From assembly GCF_004123905.1 (NCBI RefSeq), contig NZ_MZXW01000033.1, positions 1 through 64,000 on the forward strand: 64,000 nucleotides of DNA, given 5' to 3'. The notes below the pieces were generated by a model, which saw only the letters and a program-made list of their open reading frames with translations, did no database searches and had not been told where the DNA came from. The position numbers and the translations under genes are program-made. The stretch comes from Bradyrhizobium betae (GTDB taxonomy: Bacteria; Pseudomonadota; Alphaproteobacteria; Rhizobiales; Xanthobacteraceae). Each line of letters begins with the position of its first letter. The stretch's first letter is position 1. Of this stretch, positions 26,138 through 34,466 are shown one piece after another.

Positions 26138-26949
26138 AGCCGCCCGCATTCGATTATCTCCGCGCCGAGAGCATCGGTGACGTCCTCGAAGGGCTTGCGC
26201 AGCAAGGCGGCGACGCGCGCGTGCTCGCGGGCGGGCAGTCGCTGATGGCGATGCTCAACATGCGCCTCGCAAAGCCAAAGCTGCTGATCGACATCATGCG
26301 GATCGGGGAACTTCGCCAGATCGAGCGGAAGGGCGATGCCGTCGTGATCGGCGCCGGCGTTCGCCAGGCCGATCTCTTGGCATGGTCTGACCTCACCGAG
26401 GCGCTGCCGCTGGTGGCGCTGGCGCTGCCCTGGGTCGGGCACATGCAGACCCGCAGCCGCGGCACGATCTGCGGCTCGCTCGCGCATGCCGACCCCAGCG
26501 CCGAGATGCCGCTGACGCTGGTCGCGCTTGGCGGCGAGGTGTTTCTGCGCGATGCCAAACGACGACGCCGCGTCGCGGCCAAGGACTTCTTTGCCGGCAT
26601 GATGCTGACCGCACGTGCCGATGACGAGCTGATCGAGGGTATCTCGCTGCCCGTCATCAAGGGATCGCGCTTCGCCTTCCGCGAGGTCGCGCGTCGTCAC
26701 GGCGATTTTGCCATCGTTGCCTGCGCCGCTTTGAAGACGCCGACAGGTGTGCGGCTCGCCGTCGGCGGCATCGCCGATGTTCCGACGGTGCGGGACTGGC
26801 CGCGGCTGGAGGGCAGCGCGCTCGACGATGCCCTCAACGCCTTTGCCTACGAGCTCGGCGCGCGAGACGACGTCCATGCCACCGCGCGTTACCGCCGCGA
26901 CCTCGTGCGCATGATCGGCCGCGACCTGATCGGCGAGGTGCTGCAATGA
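26134..26949 (+). CDS. hmfB: FAD-binding medium subunit of the molybdenum hydroxylase
   Basis: 271 residues; starts in an ATGA overlap with the large-subunit gene. The two FAD motifs are visible: VLAGGQSLMAMLNMRLAKP near residues 30-49 and TRSRGTICGSLAHADPSAE near 107-125. It passes electrons from the [2Fe-2S] subunit through FAD to an acceptor. Length and motifs match CoxM/HmfB subunits. Confidence 0.92.
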   Translation: MKPPAFDYLRAESIGDVLEGLAQQGGDARVLAGGQSLMAMLNMRLAKPKLLIDIMRIGELRQIERKGDAVVIGAGVRQADLLAWSDLTEALPLVALALPWVGHMQTRSRGTICGSLAHADPSAEMPLTLVALGGEVFLRDAKRRRRVAAKDFFAGMMLTARADDELIEGISLPVIKGSRFAFREVARRHGDFAIVACAALKTPTGVRLAVGGIADVPTVRDWPRLEGSALDDALNAFAYELGARDDVHATARYRRDLVRMIGRDLIGEVLQ

Positions 26950-27464
26950 CCCGTCTCAAGGCAGACAGCCGCCATTCCGTTCGTTTCTCGCTCAACGGTA
27001 AGTCCGTCGAGGGTGAGGCCGAGCCGCGCATGCTGCTCTCGGATTTCCTGCGCCATCAGCTGGGTGCGACCGGCACCCATGTCGGATGCGAGCATGGCGC
27101 CTGCGGTGCCTGCACCATCGTTGTCGATGGCATGCTGACCCGCGCTTGTCTCACGCTAGCCGCGCAAGTGGATGGCTGCGAGATCAAGACGGTCGAAGGG
27201 CTCGCGCCCTCGGCCGACCGGCTCGGCGTGTTGCAGCAGGCGTTTCGCCGCAACCACGCGCTTCAGTGCGGCTTCTGCACCGCCGGCATTTTGATGTCGC
27301 TCGACCATTATCTCGCTAGCAACCCGGCGCCTACCGAAGCGGAGATCCGCGATCTCCTCAGCGGGCACCTGTGCCGCTGCACCGGCTACACCCCGATCAT
27401 CACGGCGGCGCTCGAAGCCGCCGCAAAACTCGCTTCATCCAAACAAGAGACGTCAGATGCTTGA
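26946..27464 (+). CDS. hmfC: [2Fe-2S] small subunit of the molybdenum hydroxylase
   Basis: 172 residues; ATGA overlap with hmfB. Two clusters are ligated by Cys48, Cys53, Cys56 and Cys68 (GCEHGACGACTIVVDG) and by Cys108, Cys111, Cys143 and Cys145 (CGFCTAG and CRCTGYTP). All eight ligands are present. It relays electrons from the molybdenum site to the FAD subunit. Its end overlaps the following CoA-ligase gene by eight bases. Confidence 0.94.
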   Translation: MTRLKADSRHSVRFSLNGKSVEGEAEPRMLLSDFLRHQLGATGTHVGCEHGACGACTIVVDGMLTRACLTLAAQVDGCEIKTVEGLAPSADRLGVLQQAFRRNHALQCGFCTAGILMSLDHYLASNPAPTEAEIRDLLSGHLCRCTGYTPIITAALEAAAKLASSKQETSDA

Positions 27465-29001
27465 TCTCGCCAGCAGCTTCATGGCCAGCGCAGCGCGCGA
27501 TCCCCATGCCATCGCATTGGTCGACGGCGATCTCCGCCTGACCTATCGGCAGTGGTACGACAAGATCTCCGCGCTGGTGGTGTCGTTCGACCGCCTTGGC
27601 CTCAAGCCCGGCGATCACGTCGTCACGCTGCTGCAAAACCGCTGGGAGGCCGCGACACTGCACTGGGCCTGCCAGTTCGCCGGCCTCGTGATCACGCCGA
27701 TCAACTGGCGCGCCAAGGCCGACGAGCTGGATTACTGTATCGAGAACGCCGAGGCCTGCGCGATTGTCTATCAGGACATTTCCGCTGAGGCCGTGCAGGG
27801 CTCTGCGCTATCAGGCAAGCTGCTGCGCGTGTCCGTCGATCCCGGCACGGGCGAGGCGACCAGCTTCGCAAGTCTGATCAAGGACAGCGCGCCGGACGCC
27901 GAGCCGCGCGTTGGCGCCGATGCCTGGTCGATCATGCTCTACACCTCGGGCACGACTTCGCGGCCGAAGGGCGTGCCGCGCCGGCATCGCGCCGAGCGCG
28001 CCGCGGCGATCGCCCATGTGGCGCAAAATCTCTATGGCCGCGGCGAGCGCACGCTCGGCGTGATGCCGCTCTATCACACCATGGGCGTCCGCTCGCTGCT
28101 GGCGATGTCGCTGATCGGCGGCCGTTTTATTTGCCTGCCGCGCTATGACAGCCGCCAGGCGCTGGCGCTGATCGAGCAGGAGGCGATCACCAATCTCTAT
28201 CTGGTGCCGACGCTCTATCACGACCTCGTCCATCACGACGCCTTTGCCAAAACCGACGTCTCCAGCGTGCGCAAGCTCGGCTTCGCCGGCGCGTCGATGA
28301 CCGATGGCCTCCTAAAGAAGCTGAACGAGGCGTTCAAGCCGAACCTGTTCGTCAACCATTACGGCAGCTCCGAGATCTACACCTTTACGATCGACCAGAA
28401 CGCGGCGGCAAAGCCCGGGTCGGCGGGCAAGGCCGGGCTGAACCAGCACGTGAAGGTCGTGCGCATCGGCGCGCGCTCGATCGCGGATCTTGCCGCGGTC
28501 GGTGAGGAGGGCGAGATCATCGCGACGCTCGCCGGTGACGAGGCCTTCGAAGGCTATTGGCGCCGCCCGGAGGCCGACGCAAAATCGCTGCGCGAGGGCT
28601 GGTATTTTACCGGCGACACCGGCTTCGTCGATCCCGACGGCGATCTGTTCGTCACCGGCCGCGTCGACGACATGATCATCACCGGTGGCGAGAACGTCTC
28701 GCCGGTCGAGATCGAGAGCTGCCTGTCGCTACATCCGGCGGTTGATGAGGTTGCCGTGGTCGGCGTCGCCGATGAGAAATGGGGCAAAATCGTCGCCGCC
28801 TTCGTCAAGCGCAATCGCGCGGTCTCCGATGTCGAGCTGGAACAGTTCTGCCGCACCTCGGGGCTCGCCAATTTCAAGCGTCCGCGCCGCTACGTCTTCG
28901 TCGACGCGATTCCGAAATCGCCGGTAGGCAAGCTGCTGCGGCGACTGCTCGTCGCCGGAGAATACGAGGCCGAGCGCCTGCCGCCATCGGACGCGGCGTG
29001 A
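27457..29001 (+). CDS. hmfD: Adenylate-forming acyl-CoA synthetase, probable 2-furoyl-CoA synthetase
   Basis: 514 residues. Motifs of the ANL superfamily run in order: LYTSGTTSRPKGVPRRHR (phosphate loop), HYGSSEIY, YFTGDTGFVDPDGDLFVTGR, IITGGENVSPVEIE, and the catalytic lysine in KSPVGKLLRR near the C-terminus. It would activate 2-furoate with ATP and CoA, the first step before hydroxylation. Position directly after the hydroxylase genes matches hmfD. Confidence 0.85.
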   Translation: MLDLASSFMASAARDPHAIALVDGDLRLTYRQWYDKISALVVSFDRLGLKPGDHVVTLLQNRWEAATLHWACQFAGLVITPINWRAKADELDYCIENAEACAIVYQDISAEAVQGSALSGKLLRVSVDPGTGEATSFASLIKDSAPDAEPRVGADAWSIMLYTSGTTSRPKGVPRRHRAERAAAIAHVAQNLYGRGERTLGVMPLYHTMGVRSLLAMSLIGGRFICLPRYDSRQALALIEQEAITNLYLVPTLYHDLVHHDAFAKTDVSSVRKLGFAGASMTDGLLKKLNEAFKPNLFVNHYGSSEIYTFTIDQNAAAKPGSAGKAGLNQHVKVVRIGARSIADLAAVGEEGEIIATLAGDEAFEGYWRRPEADAKSLREGWYFTGDTGFVDPDGDLFVTGRVDDMIITGGENVSPVEIESCLSLHPAVDEVAVVGVADEKWGKIVAAFVKRNRAVSDVELEQFCRTSGLANFKRPRRYVFVDAIPKSPVGKLLRRLLVAGEYEAERLPPSDAA

Positions 29002-29030
29002 TCAACAATCATCAACAGAAGGAAGCACAG

Positions 29031-29837
29031 ATGCCGTCAGCCTATAATTTTACCGATCCCCGATTAGCAAAACTCGACGGGTTCAAGGTCGAGATCGACG
29101 AGGCGCATGAGCGCGCCGACATCATTCTGGGACGTCCGCCCTACAATATCGTGGCGATGCCGCAGCGCGACCAGTTGCGGCTGACCTTCGAGACGCTGGA
29201 CGAAGATCCGCGCGTCCGCGTCATCGTCGTACGCGGCGAGGGCGAGCACTTCTCCAGCGGCGGGAACATCGGCGGCTTCATGGAAGCGAGCCCGGAGCAC
29301 GTCTCCAAGCTCGCCTGGAACATCGCGGCGCCCGCGCGCTGCGCAAAACCCGTGATCGTCGCCAATCGCGGCTATTGCTTCGGCGTCGGCTTTGAGCTGT
29401 CGCTGGCCTGCGATTTCCGCATCGCCTCGGAGACCACGCAATACGCGCTCCCGGAGCAGAGGCTCGGCCAGATCCCGGGCTCGGGCGGCTCGGCACGCCT
29501 GCAGAAGATGGTCGGCATCACCCGCACCAAGGACATCGTGATGCGCTCCAAGCGCATCTCGGCCAAGCAGGCGTTCGACTGGGGTATCGCCACCGAATGC
29601 GTGCCGGATGCCGAGCTGGAGAAGGCGACCGACAAGCTGGTCGACGAGCTCCGCACCTTCTCGCCGCTGGCGCAGCGCACCGCCAAAAAGCTCCTCAATG
29701 ACACCGAGGATTCGACGCTCGCCATCGCGATCGAGCTCGAAGGCCATTGCTACAGCCGCCTGCGCCAGTCGGAAGACTTCAAGGAAGGCGTCGAGGCTTT
29801 CAACGCCAAGCGTCCGCCGAAGTTCGCCGGCCGCTGA
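29031..29837 (+). CDS. hmfE: Crotonase-family hydrolase, probable 2-oxoglutaroyl-CoA hydrolase
   Basis: 268 residues; AAGGAA precedes the ATG at 29031. The crotonase oxyanion hole lies in HFSSGGNIGGF and YCFGVGFELS. Glu122 (GVGFELS) and Glu142 (LPEQRLGQIPGSGG) correspond to the two catalytic glutamates of enoyl-CoA hydratases. Gene order matches hmfE, thought to release 2-oxoglutarate from its CoA ester after spontaneous ring opening. A general hydratase function cannot be excluded from sequence alone. Confidence 0.82.
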   Translation: MPSAYNFTDPRLAKLDGFKVEIDEAHERADIILGRPPYNIVAMPQRDQLRLTFETLDEDPRVRVIVVRGEGEHFSSGGNIGGFMEASPEHVSKLAWNIAAPARCAKPVIVANRGYCFGVGFELSLACDFRIASETTQYALPEQRLGQIPGSGGSARLQKMVGITRTKDIVMRSKRISAKQAFDWGIATECVPDAELEKATDKLVDELRTFSPLAQRTAKKLLNDTEDSTLAIAIELEGHCYSRLRQSEDFKEGVEAFNAKRPPKFAGR

Positions 29838-29851
29838 GACGCGACAAAACT

Positions 29852-29881
29852 GCCGCGGTTCGCAATGGCGCGGACCGCGGC
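29852..29881. terminator. Hairpin between hmfE and the MFS gene
   Basis: Perfect 8-bp stem GCCGCGGT / ACCGCGGC with a 14-base loop, 14 bases after the hmfE stop. There is no T-run, so it may be a partial terminator or an RNA processing/stability element that lowers transporter expression relative to the enzymes. Confidence 0.4.
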
Positions 29882-29908
29882 TCAACCAAAACGGGGAGGT
29901 AAATAAAA

Positions 29909-31240
29909 ATGGCTGAGATGGATATGCCGGTCGCAGGTGCACAAGCGTCCGCAGATAACAAGCAGATGGTCAATGCGATCATCGCGTCGGTGCTCGGATG
30001 GGCACTCGACCTGTTTGATTTGTTCATTCTTCTTTATGTGGCGCCTGTTATCGGCGCGCTGTTCTTTCCGTCGAGCAATCCGGCGCTGTCGCTGGCCGCG
30101 GTCTACGGCTCGTTCGCCGTCACGCTGTTGATGCGGCCGCTCGGCTCGGCAATCTTCGGCCATTATGCCGACGTCCACGGCCGCAAGCAGGCCATGCTGA
30201 TCGCCATCGTCGGCGTCGGTCTCAGCACGGCGGCGTTCGGCCTGCTGCCGACCATTGCGCAGGTCGGTGTCATCGCGCCGGTCATCTTCCTGATCCTGCG
30301 CCTGGTGCAGGGCATCTTCGTCGGCGGCGTCGTGGCGTCCACCCATACGATCGGCACGGAATCGGTGCCGGCGAATTGGCGCGGCGCGATGTCGGGCCTG
30401 GTTGGCGGCGGCGGTGCCGGCATCGGCGCATTGCTGGCGTCCTTCATCTTCCTGATCACGTCCTCGATCTTTCCGGGCGATGCCTTCGCCGTCTGGGGCT
30501 GGCGCTTCATGTTCTTCTCGGGGCTGCTGAGCTCGCTGCTCGGCTGGTTCATCTTCCGCAACCTCGAAGAATCTCCCTATTTCAAGGAGCTCAAGCGCCA
30601 GCAGGGCAACAAGCAAGCAAAGGTCTCGAAGGCGCCGGTCAAGGACGTATTCTCGGGCGAATATCGCGGCGTTCTGCTGGTCAATTTGCTGATCACCTTC
30701 GGTGGCGGCGCGGGCTACTATCTGACCTCCGGCTATCTGCCGAGCTTCCTGAAAGTCATCAACGCGGTCCCGAACCAGACCTCGTCGCTGATTCTGATGG
30801 GAGCGAGCGTGTCGGCGTTCGTTTCCGCGGTGCTGATCGGTGCACTCAGCGACCGTATCGGCCGCAAGAAGACGTTCCTTCTGATCGGTGTCCTCGCGGC
30901 GGTTCTGTTGCCGCTGTGCTATCTCAACCTCGCGGCGACCAAGGACACGACGCAGATCACGCTCTATGCGTTCGCCATCGCCTTCATCGGCAATGCCGGC
31001 TATGCGCCGGTGCTGATCTTCCTGAACGAGCGCTTTCCGACCGCGCTGCGCGCGAGCGGCACGGGCCTGTCCTGGAACATCGGCTTTGCGCTGGGCGGCA
31101 TGATGCCGACCTTCGTCTCGCTGGTGAGCGGCAGCCCCGCGGAGATTCCGATGTCGCTGGCCTATTTTTCAGTCGGTGTCTTCGTGATCTATTCGATCGG
31201 TGCGGTCGTGATCCCCGAGACCAAGGGCAATTTCCGTTGA
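29909..31240 (+). CDS. MFS transporter (metabolite:H+ symporter type) of the furan cluster
   Basis: 443 residues; GGGGAGG lies ahead of the ATG. Twelve membrane helices are predicted by eye. The loop 2-3 signature FGHYADVHGRKQAMLI and the later ALSDRIGRKKTFLLIG match the MHS/aromatic-acid symporter families. It follows hmfE in the same direction and is the likely importer for furoate or furandicarboxylate; described hmf clusters carry MFS genes in this role. Confidence 0.87.
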   Translation: MAEMDMPVAGAQASADNKQMVNAIIASVLGWALDLFDLFILLYVAPVIGALFFPSSNPALSLAAVYGSFAVTLLMRPLGSAIFGHYADVHGRKQAMLIAIVGVGLSTAAFGLLPTIAQVGVIAPVIFLILRLVQGIFVGGVVASTHTIGTESVPANWRGAMSGLVGGGGAGIGALLASFIFLITSSIFPGDAFAVWGWRFMFFSGLLSSLLGWFIFRNLEESPYFKELKRQQGNKQAKVSKAPVKDVFSGEYRGVLLVNLLITFGGGAGYYLTSGYLPSFLKVINAVPNQTSSLILMGASVSAFVSAVLIGALSDRIGRKKTFLLIGVLAAVLLPLCYLNLAATKDTTQITLYAFAIAFIGNAGYAPVLIFLNERFPTALRASGTGLSWNIGFALGGMMPTFVSLVSGSPAEIPMSLAYFSVGVFVIYSIGAVVIPETKGNFR

Positions 31241-31250
31241 GCCAAATCGG

Positions 31251-31270
31251 CGCGGCCCGCAAAGGCCGCG
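31251..31270 (+). terminator. Short GC hairpin after the MFS gene
   Basis: CGCGGCC / GGCCGCG with a six-base loop, 10 bases after the stop at 31240. No T-run follows; termination strength is doubtful. Confidence 0.35.
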
Positions 31271-31287
31271 ACTACCCATCCATGACC

Positions 31288-31416
31288 GTCACCCTGAGGT
31301 GGCCGCTTCTTCAGCGGCCCTCGAAGGGCGACGGCCCGGCTGCATCATCTCGGCCGTGCATCCTTCGAGGCTCCCCGCGCGCTGCTTCGCAACGCACGTC
31401 TCGCACCTCAGGATGA
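31288..31416. repeat. Nested palindromic intergenic element
   Basis: Two nested inverted repeats: an outer pair GTCACCCTGAGGT (31288-31300) with ACCTCAGGATGAC (31404-31416, one mismatch) and an inner pair CCTCGAAGG (31319-31327) with CCTTCGAGG (31362-31370). The motif pair (CCTGAGG outside, TCGAAGG inside) is, from memory, a common dispersed element between genes of Bradyrhizobium. It could fold into a long RNA structure at the convergent junction. Confidence 0.6.
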
Positions 31417-31465
31417 CGGAGCGGACATGGCGGTCATTGCGAGCGCGAGGAGAGCCGCCGCCCCC

Positions 31466-32302
31466 TCAATTCGTCGGCCCGTCACCCCTGATCGCGAACG
31501 TCGTGGTCTTCAGCTTGGTCATGCCGAACTTGTCGAACAGTCTATCATAGGTGCCGTCGGCGCGGGCCGCCGTCAGCGCGTCGGCGAAAGCTTGCGCGAG
31601 CAGCTTGTCGCGGAAGGCGAAGGTGATGTCGGTGCCGGCGATGTCGCGCACCCAGATCTTTGCGATGCCCTTCTGCTCGAGCGAATTCGCCGTCTCGTTG
31701 ATGTTGAGCGCGGCCTCTAACTGGCCGGCGCGCAGCGCTGCCGAGGTCGCGGTCACCGTGGTGAAGGTGCGCAGCTCGATCGGCTTGAGGCCCTTGGCTT
31801 CCATCGCCGCGCTGAATTCGCGCGCCTTGCGCTCGGTGTAGGTCGCGGATTCGACACCGACCACGCGGCCAGCGAGGTCCTCGAACTTCTCCAGCTTCAG
31901 GCTGGAGGAGGGATCGGTGTAGATGCTGATCGCCTGCTGTGCGTAAGGCACGAGGTAGAGCATCTTCGAGCGCTCCTCGGTCCAGAACAGGCCGGTGTTG
32001 ATGGCATCGAAGCGGCCGGAGCGCAGCGCCGGGATCATCGGCGGGAAGTCCATGCGCAGGAACACAGCCTCGATGCAGATGCGCTTGGCGATCTCGCGGG
32101 CGAGTTCGACATTGAGGCCCTGCAACTCGCCCTTGTCGTCGACGAATTGCTGCGGCGGCAGCGTCGGGTTGATCGACATCTGCCATTTCGGTGCCTCGAT
32201 CAGGCTCGATGCCGGCACCTTCGGTGTGCAGGTCTGGGCGCCGGCCGCTTGCGTCAGGCCGATCAGAACGGCGAGGGCGGAGAAGGTTTTTGGAAATCGC
32301 AT
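31466..32302 (-). CDS. Amino-acid-type ABC substrate-binding protein without its own permease
   Basis: 278 residues from ATG at 32302, with AGGAG seven bases upstream. Signal peptide to about residue 22 (ALAVLIGLTQAAGAQ), then the family 3 (HisJ/GlnH) fold with INPTLPPQQFVDDKGELQGL and the MIPALRSGRFDAINTG segment. It is strikingly similar to the binding protein at 42767-43603, sharing blocks such as FWTEERSKM/L and QGLNVELA. It is the last gene of the LacI left arm, 66 bases after the MaoC gene, and probably feeds the permease/ATPase encoded in the right arm. Confidence 0.87.
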   Translation of the reverse strand: MRFPKTFSALAVLIGLTQAAGAQTCTPKVPASSLIEAPKWQMSINPTLPPQQFVDDKGELQGLNVELAREIAKRICIEAVFLRMDFPPMIPALRSGRFDAINTGLFWTEERSKMLYLVPYAQQAISIYTDPSSSLKLEKFEDLAGRVVGVESATYTERKAREFSAAMEAKGLKPIELRTFTTVTATSAALRAGQLEAALNINETANSLEQKGIAKIWVRDIAGTDITFAFRDKLLAQAFADALTAARADGTYDRLFDKFGMTKLKTTTFAIRGDGPTN

Positions 32303-32368
32303 CAAATTACTCCTGTCAAATCGTGGGTGGCAGTTGAGCCGTCTCCGGTCCGACGTCTCCGTTCATTG

Positions 32369-32857
32369 TCACGTGGCAGAAGTCGCGTCGCGCGCGGCCT
32401 GCCGGGTCAGGATCAGCGAGATATGACGCGCGGCGGTCACGACCTCGTCGCGCTGGTTGAGGAGGTCGAGCGTCTCGACGACGATGCCTCGTTCAGGATT
32501 TTTGGTCGGCCGCTTCTCGACGAAGCGGAAGCGGACGCGCAGGGCGTCACCGGCGACTATGGGCCCCTTGAACTTCACCTCGTCCCAACCGAGCGAGGCG
32601 ACCGAGGTCTCCTCGTACAGCTTCAATTCCGACTTCAGCCCTTCCATCAGCGACAACCCGAACAGCCCGTGACCGATCACCGCGGGAAAGCCGCGCGAGC
32701 GGGCGTAGCTTGAGTGGATATGAAGCGGATGATGGTCGCGTGTGACGTCGGCGAAGACCGCGATGTCGGCCTCCGTCACAGTGTGCACGGCGGTCTCGAA
32801 CTCCTCTCCGAGCGCGATGTCTTCGTAACGGAGATTGATCGGGGCGCTCGTGTCCAT
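32369..32857 (-). CDS. MaoC-family hot-dog dehydratase
   Basis: 162 residues. The hydratase motif FADVTRDHHPLHIHSSYA carries the Asp and His of MaoC/R-specific enoyl-CoA hydratases, followed by VIGHGLFGLSLMEG. The closing strand has VVETLDLLNQRDEVV. It would hydrate an enoyl-CoA intermediate. The gene starts nine bases after the CoA-transferase stop within the LacI left arm. Confidence 0.87.
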   Translation of the reverse strand: MDTSAPINLRYEDIALGEEFETAVHTVTEADIAVFADVTRDHHPLHIHSSYARSRGFPAVIGHGLFGLSLMEGLKSELKLYEETSVASLGWDEVKFKGPIVAGDALRVRFRFVEKRPTKNPERGIVVETLDLLNQRDEVVTAARHISLILTRQAARDATSAT

Positions 32858-32866
32858 GCTGATCCC

Positions 32867-34450
32867 TCAGGCGACCTTGCGCGACCGCGCCGGCAGCGCC
32901 ATAAAACTTTGCGCAATCCCCATCGGGCCGGAGCGGAAGATGCGCGGGTCCATATCTTTCAATTGCGGGCTGATGCGCGGTCGGAAGCCCATATGGGCGA
33001 GGATGTCCTCCTCCAGCCGCACACCGGGCGCGATCTCGGTCAGGGTGACGCTGCCGTTCTCCAGCTCGAACACGGCGCGCTCGGTGACGTAGCTGACGTG
33101 CTGGCCGCGCTGCGCGGCAAGCGAGGCGCTGAAGCTGATCTGGCCCACCTTAGACACGAATTTCCGGAAGGCGCCATCGCGCCGGATCGCGAGGCGGCCG
33201 TTCTCGACACCGATGTCGAACTTGCCGCCGGTCATGGTGCCGCTGAAAATCAGCCGCTTGGCGTTCTGCGTGATGTCGATGAAGCCGCCGGAGCCATCGC
33301 GGCGCTCGCCGAAGCGGGTGACGTTGACGTTGCCGGTCTCATCCACCTCAGCGAAGGAGAGGAACGCGCAGGAGAGGCCACCGCCGTCGTAGAAGTCGAA
33401 CTGATAGGCCTGGTCGAGAATGACTCGCGGATTGATGGCGGTGCCGAACTCGCGGGCGTGCCCGGGCACGCCGCCGACCACGCCGGATTCGACCGTCAAC
33501 GTGATCAGGTCGGAGATGCCCTCCTCGGCCGCGACATTCGGGATCATCGCGGAGATGCCGACGCCGAGATTGACGACATCGCGCGGGCGCAGCTCGAAGG
33601 CGGCGCGGCGGGCGATCACGCGCCGCTCGGTGAGCGGATCGGGCGTGATCATCGCCACAGGTACACGCGTCTCGCCGCAGCGCGCGGGATCGTAGACGGT
33701 GCCGTAGGTCTGCATCTGATCCGGCTCGAGCACGACGTGGTCGATCAGGAAGCCGGGGATCTTCACCATCTGCGGATGGATCGAGCCGCGCTTGACGATG
33801 CGCTTGACCTGGCAGATCACGGTGCCGCCGGCATTGTGCACGGCCTGCGCGATCGAGAGATCCTCGCGCGTCGTGCCCTCGTGCTCCATGCTGATATAAC
33901 CGTCCTCGTCCGCCGAGGTGCCGCGGATGATCGCGACATCGGGCGGGGCGGGGACGCGATAGAGCAGGTACGACTGGCCATGTAGCTCGAGCAGATCGAC
34001 CAGAGGCGCAGTGGTGCGCTTGTTCATGCGGCCGCCGTCCTGGCGCGGATCCATGTAGGTGTCGAGGCCGACATGGGTGAGCACGCCCGGATGCTTCGCC
34101 GCCATGGCGCGGCAGAGCTGGCTCATCACGCCCTGTGGGAAATTATAGGCATCGATCAGCTCGTCGCGGACGAGGCGCATGAACGGCACCTGAAGTCCAA
34201 AATTGCCGCCGATCACGCGCGCGATCAGGCCCTCGTGGGCGAGATGGCACAGGCCTTTCTCGGTGACGGCGCCGACGCCGGTGATGTTGATCAGCGTCAG
34301 ATTGTGCGGGCCCTGGCCACTGACGAAGCGCTGCTCCAGCGCGTCGAGGATGGCTTCGGCAACGCCGGTGCCACCATTGCCGCCGACGATCAGCGTATCG
34401 GTGTCGCGGATGAGGCTAGCTGCTTGCTCCGCCGTGATGATGCTCAGCAT
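32867..34450 (-). CDS. Class I acyl-CoA:carboxylate CoA-transferase
   Basis: 527 residues; alpha and beta domains in one chain, as in propionate CoA-transferase (Pct) and YdiF. The N-terminal domain has IVGGNGGTGVAEAILDALE. The active-site glutamate lies in TLTVESGVVGGVPGHA in the second domain. It moves CoA onto the substrate acid of this pathway or recovers CoA from a product. The right arm encodes an unrelated CaiB-type transferase, so two CoA-transfer steps or substrates are likely. Confidence 0.9.
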   Translation of the reverse strand: MLSIITAEQAASLIRDTDTLIVGGNGGTGVAEAILDALEQRFVSGQGPHNLTLINITGVGAVTEKGLCHLAHEGLIARVIGGNFGLQVPFMRLVRDELIDAYNFPQGVMSQLCRAMAAKHPGVLTHVGLDTYMDPRQDGGRMNKRTTAPLVDLLELHGQSYLLYRVPAPPDVAIIRGTSADEDGYISMEHEGTTREDLSIAQAVHNAGGTVICQVKRIVKRGSIHPQMVKIPGFLIDHVVLEPDQMQTYGTVYDPARCGETRVPVAMITPDPLTERRVIARRAAFELRPRDVVNLGVGISAMIPNVAAEEGISDLITLTVESGVVGGVPGHAREFGTAINPRVILDQAYQFDFYDGGGLSCAFLSFAEVDETGNVNVTRFGERRDGSGGFIDITQNAKRLIFSGTMTGGKFDIGVENGRLAIRRDGAFRKFVSKVGQISFSASLAAQRGQHVSYVTERAVFELENGSVTLTEIAPGVRLEEDILAHMGFRPRISPQLKDMDPRIFRSGPMGIAQSFMALPARSRKVA

Positions 34451-34466
34451 GTGCGCGCGTCCCGCA

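Noticed and set aside
23129..27464. Carbon monoxide dehydrogenase (coxLMS)
   Set aside because: The characteristic CoxL active-site loop AYRCSFR is not seen, gene order is L-M-S and not M-S-L, and the acyl-CoA neighbours fit HmfABC.
30376..31416. A 346-codon plus-strand frame overlapping the MFS gene
   Set aside because: Out of frame with the MFS protein, no membrane pattern, Arg-rich.
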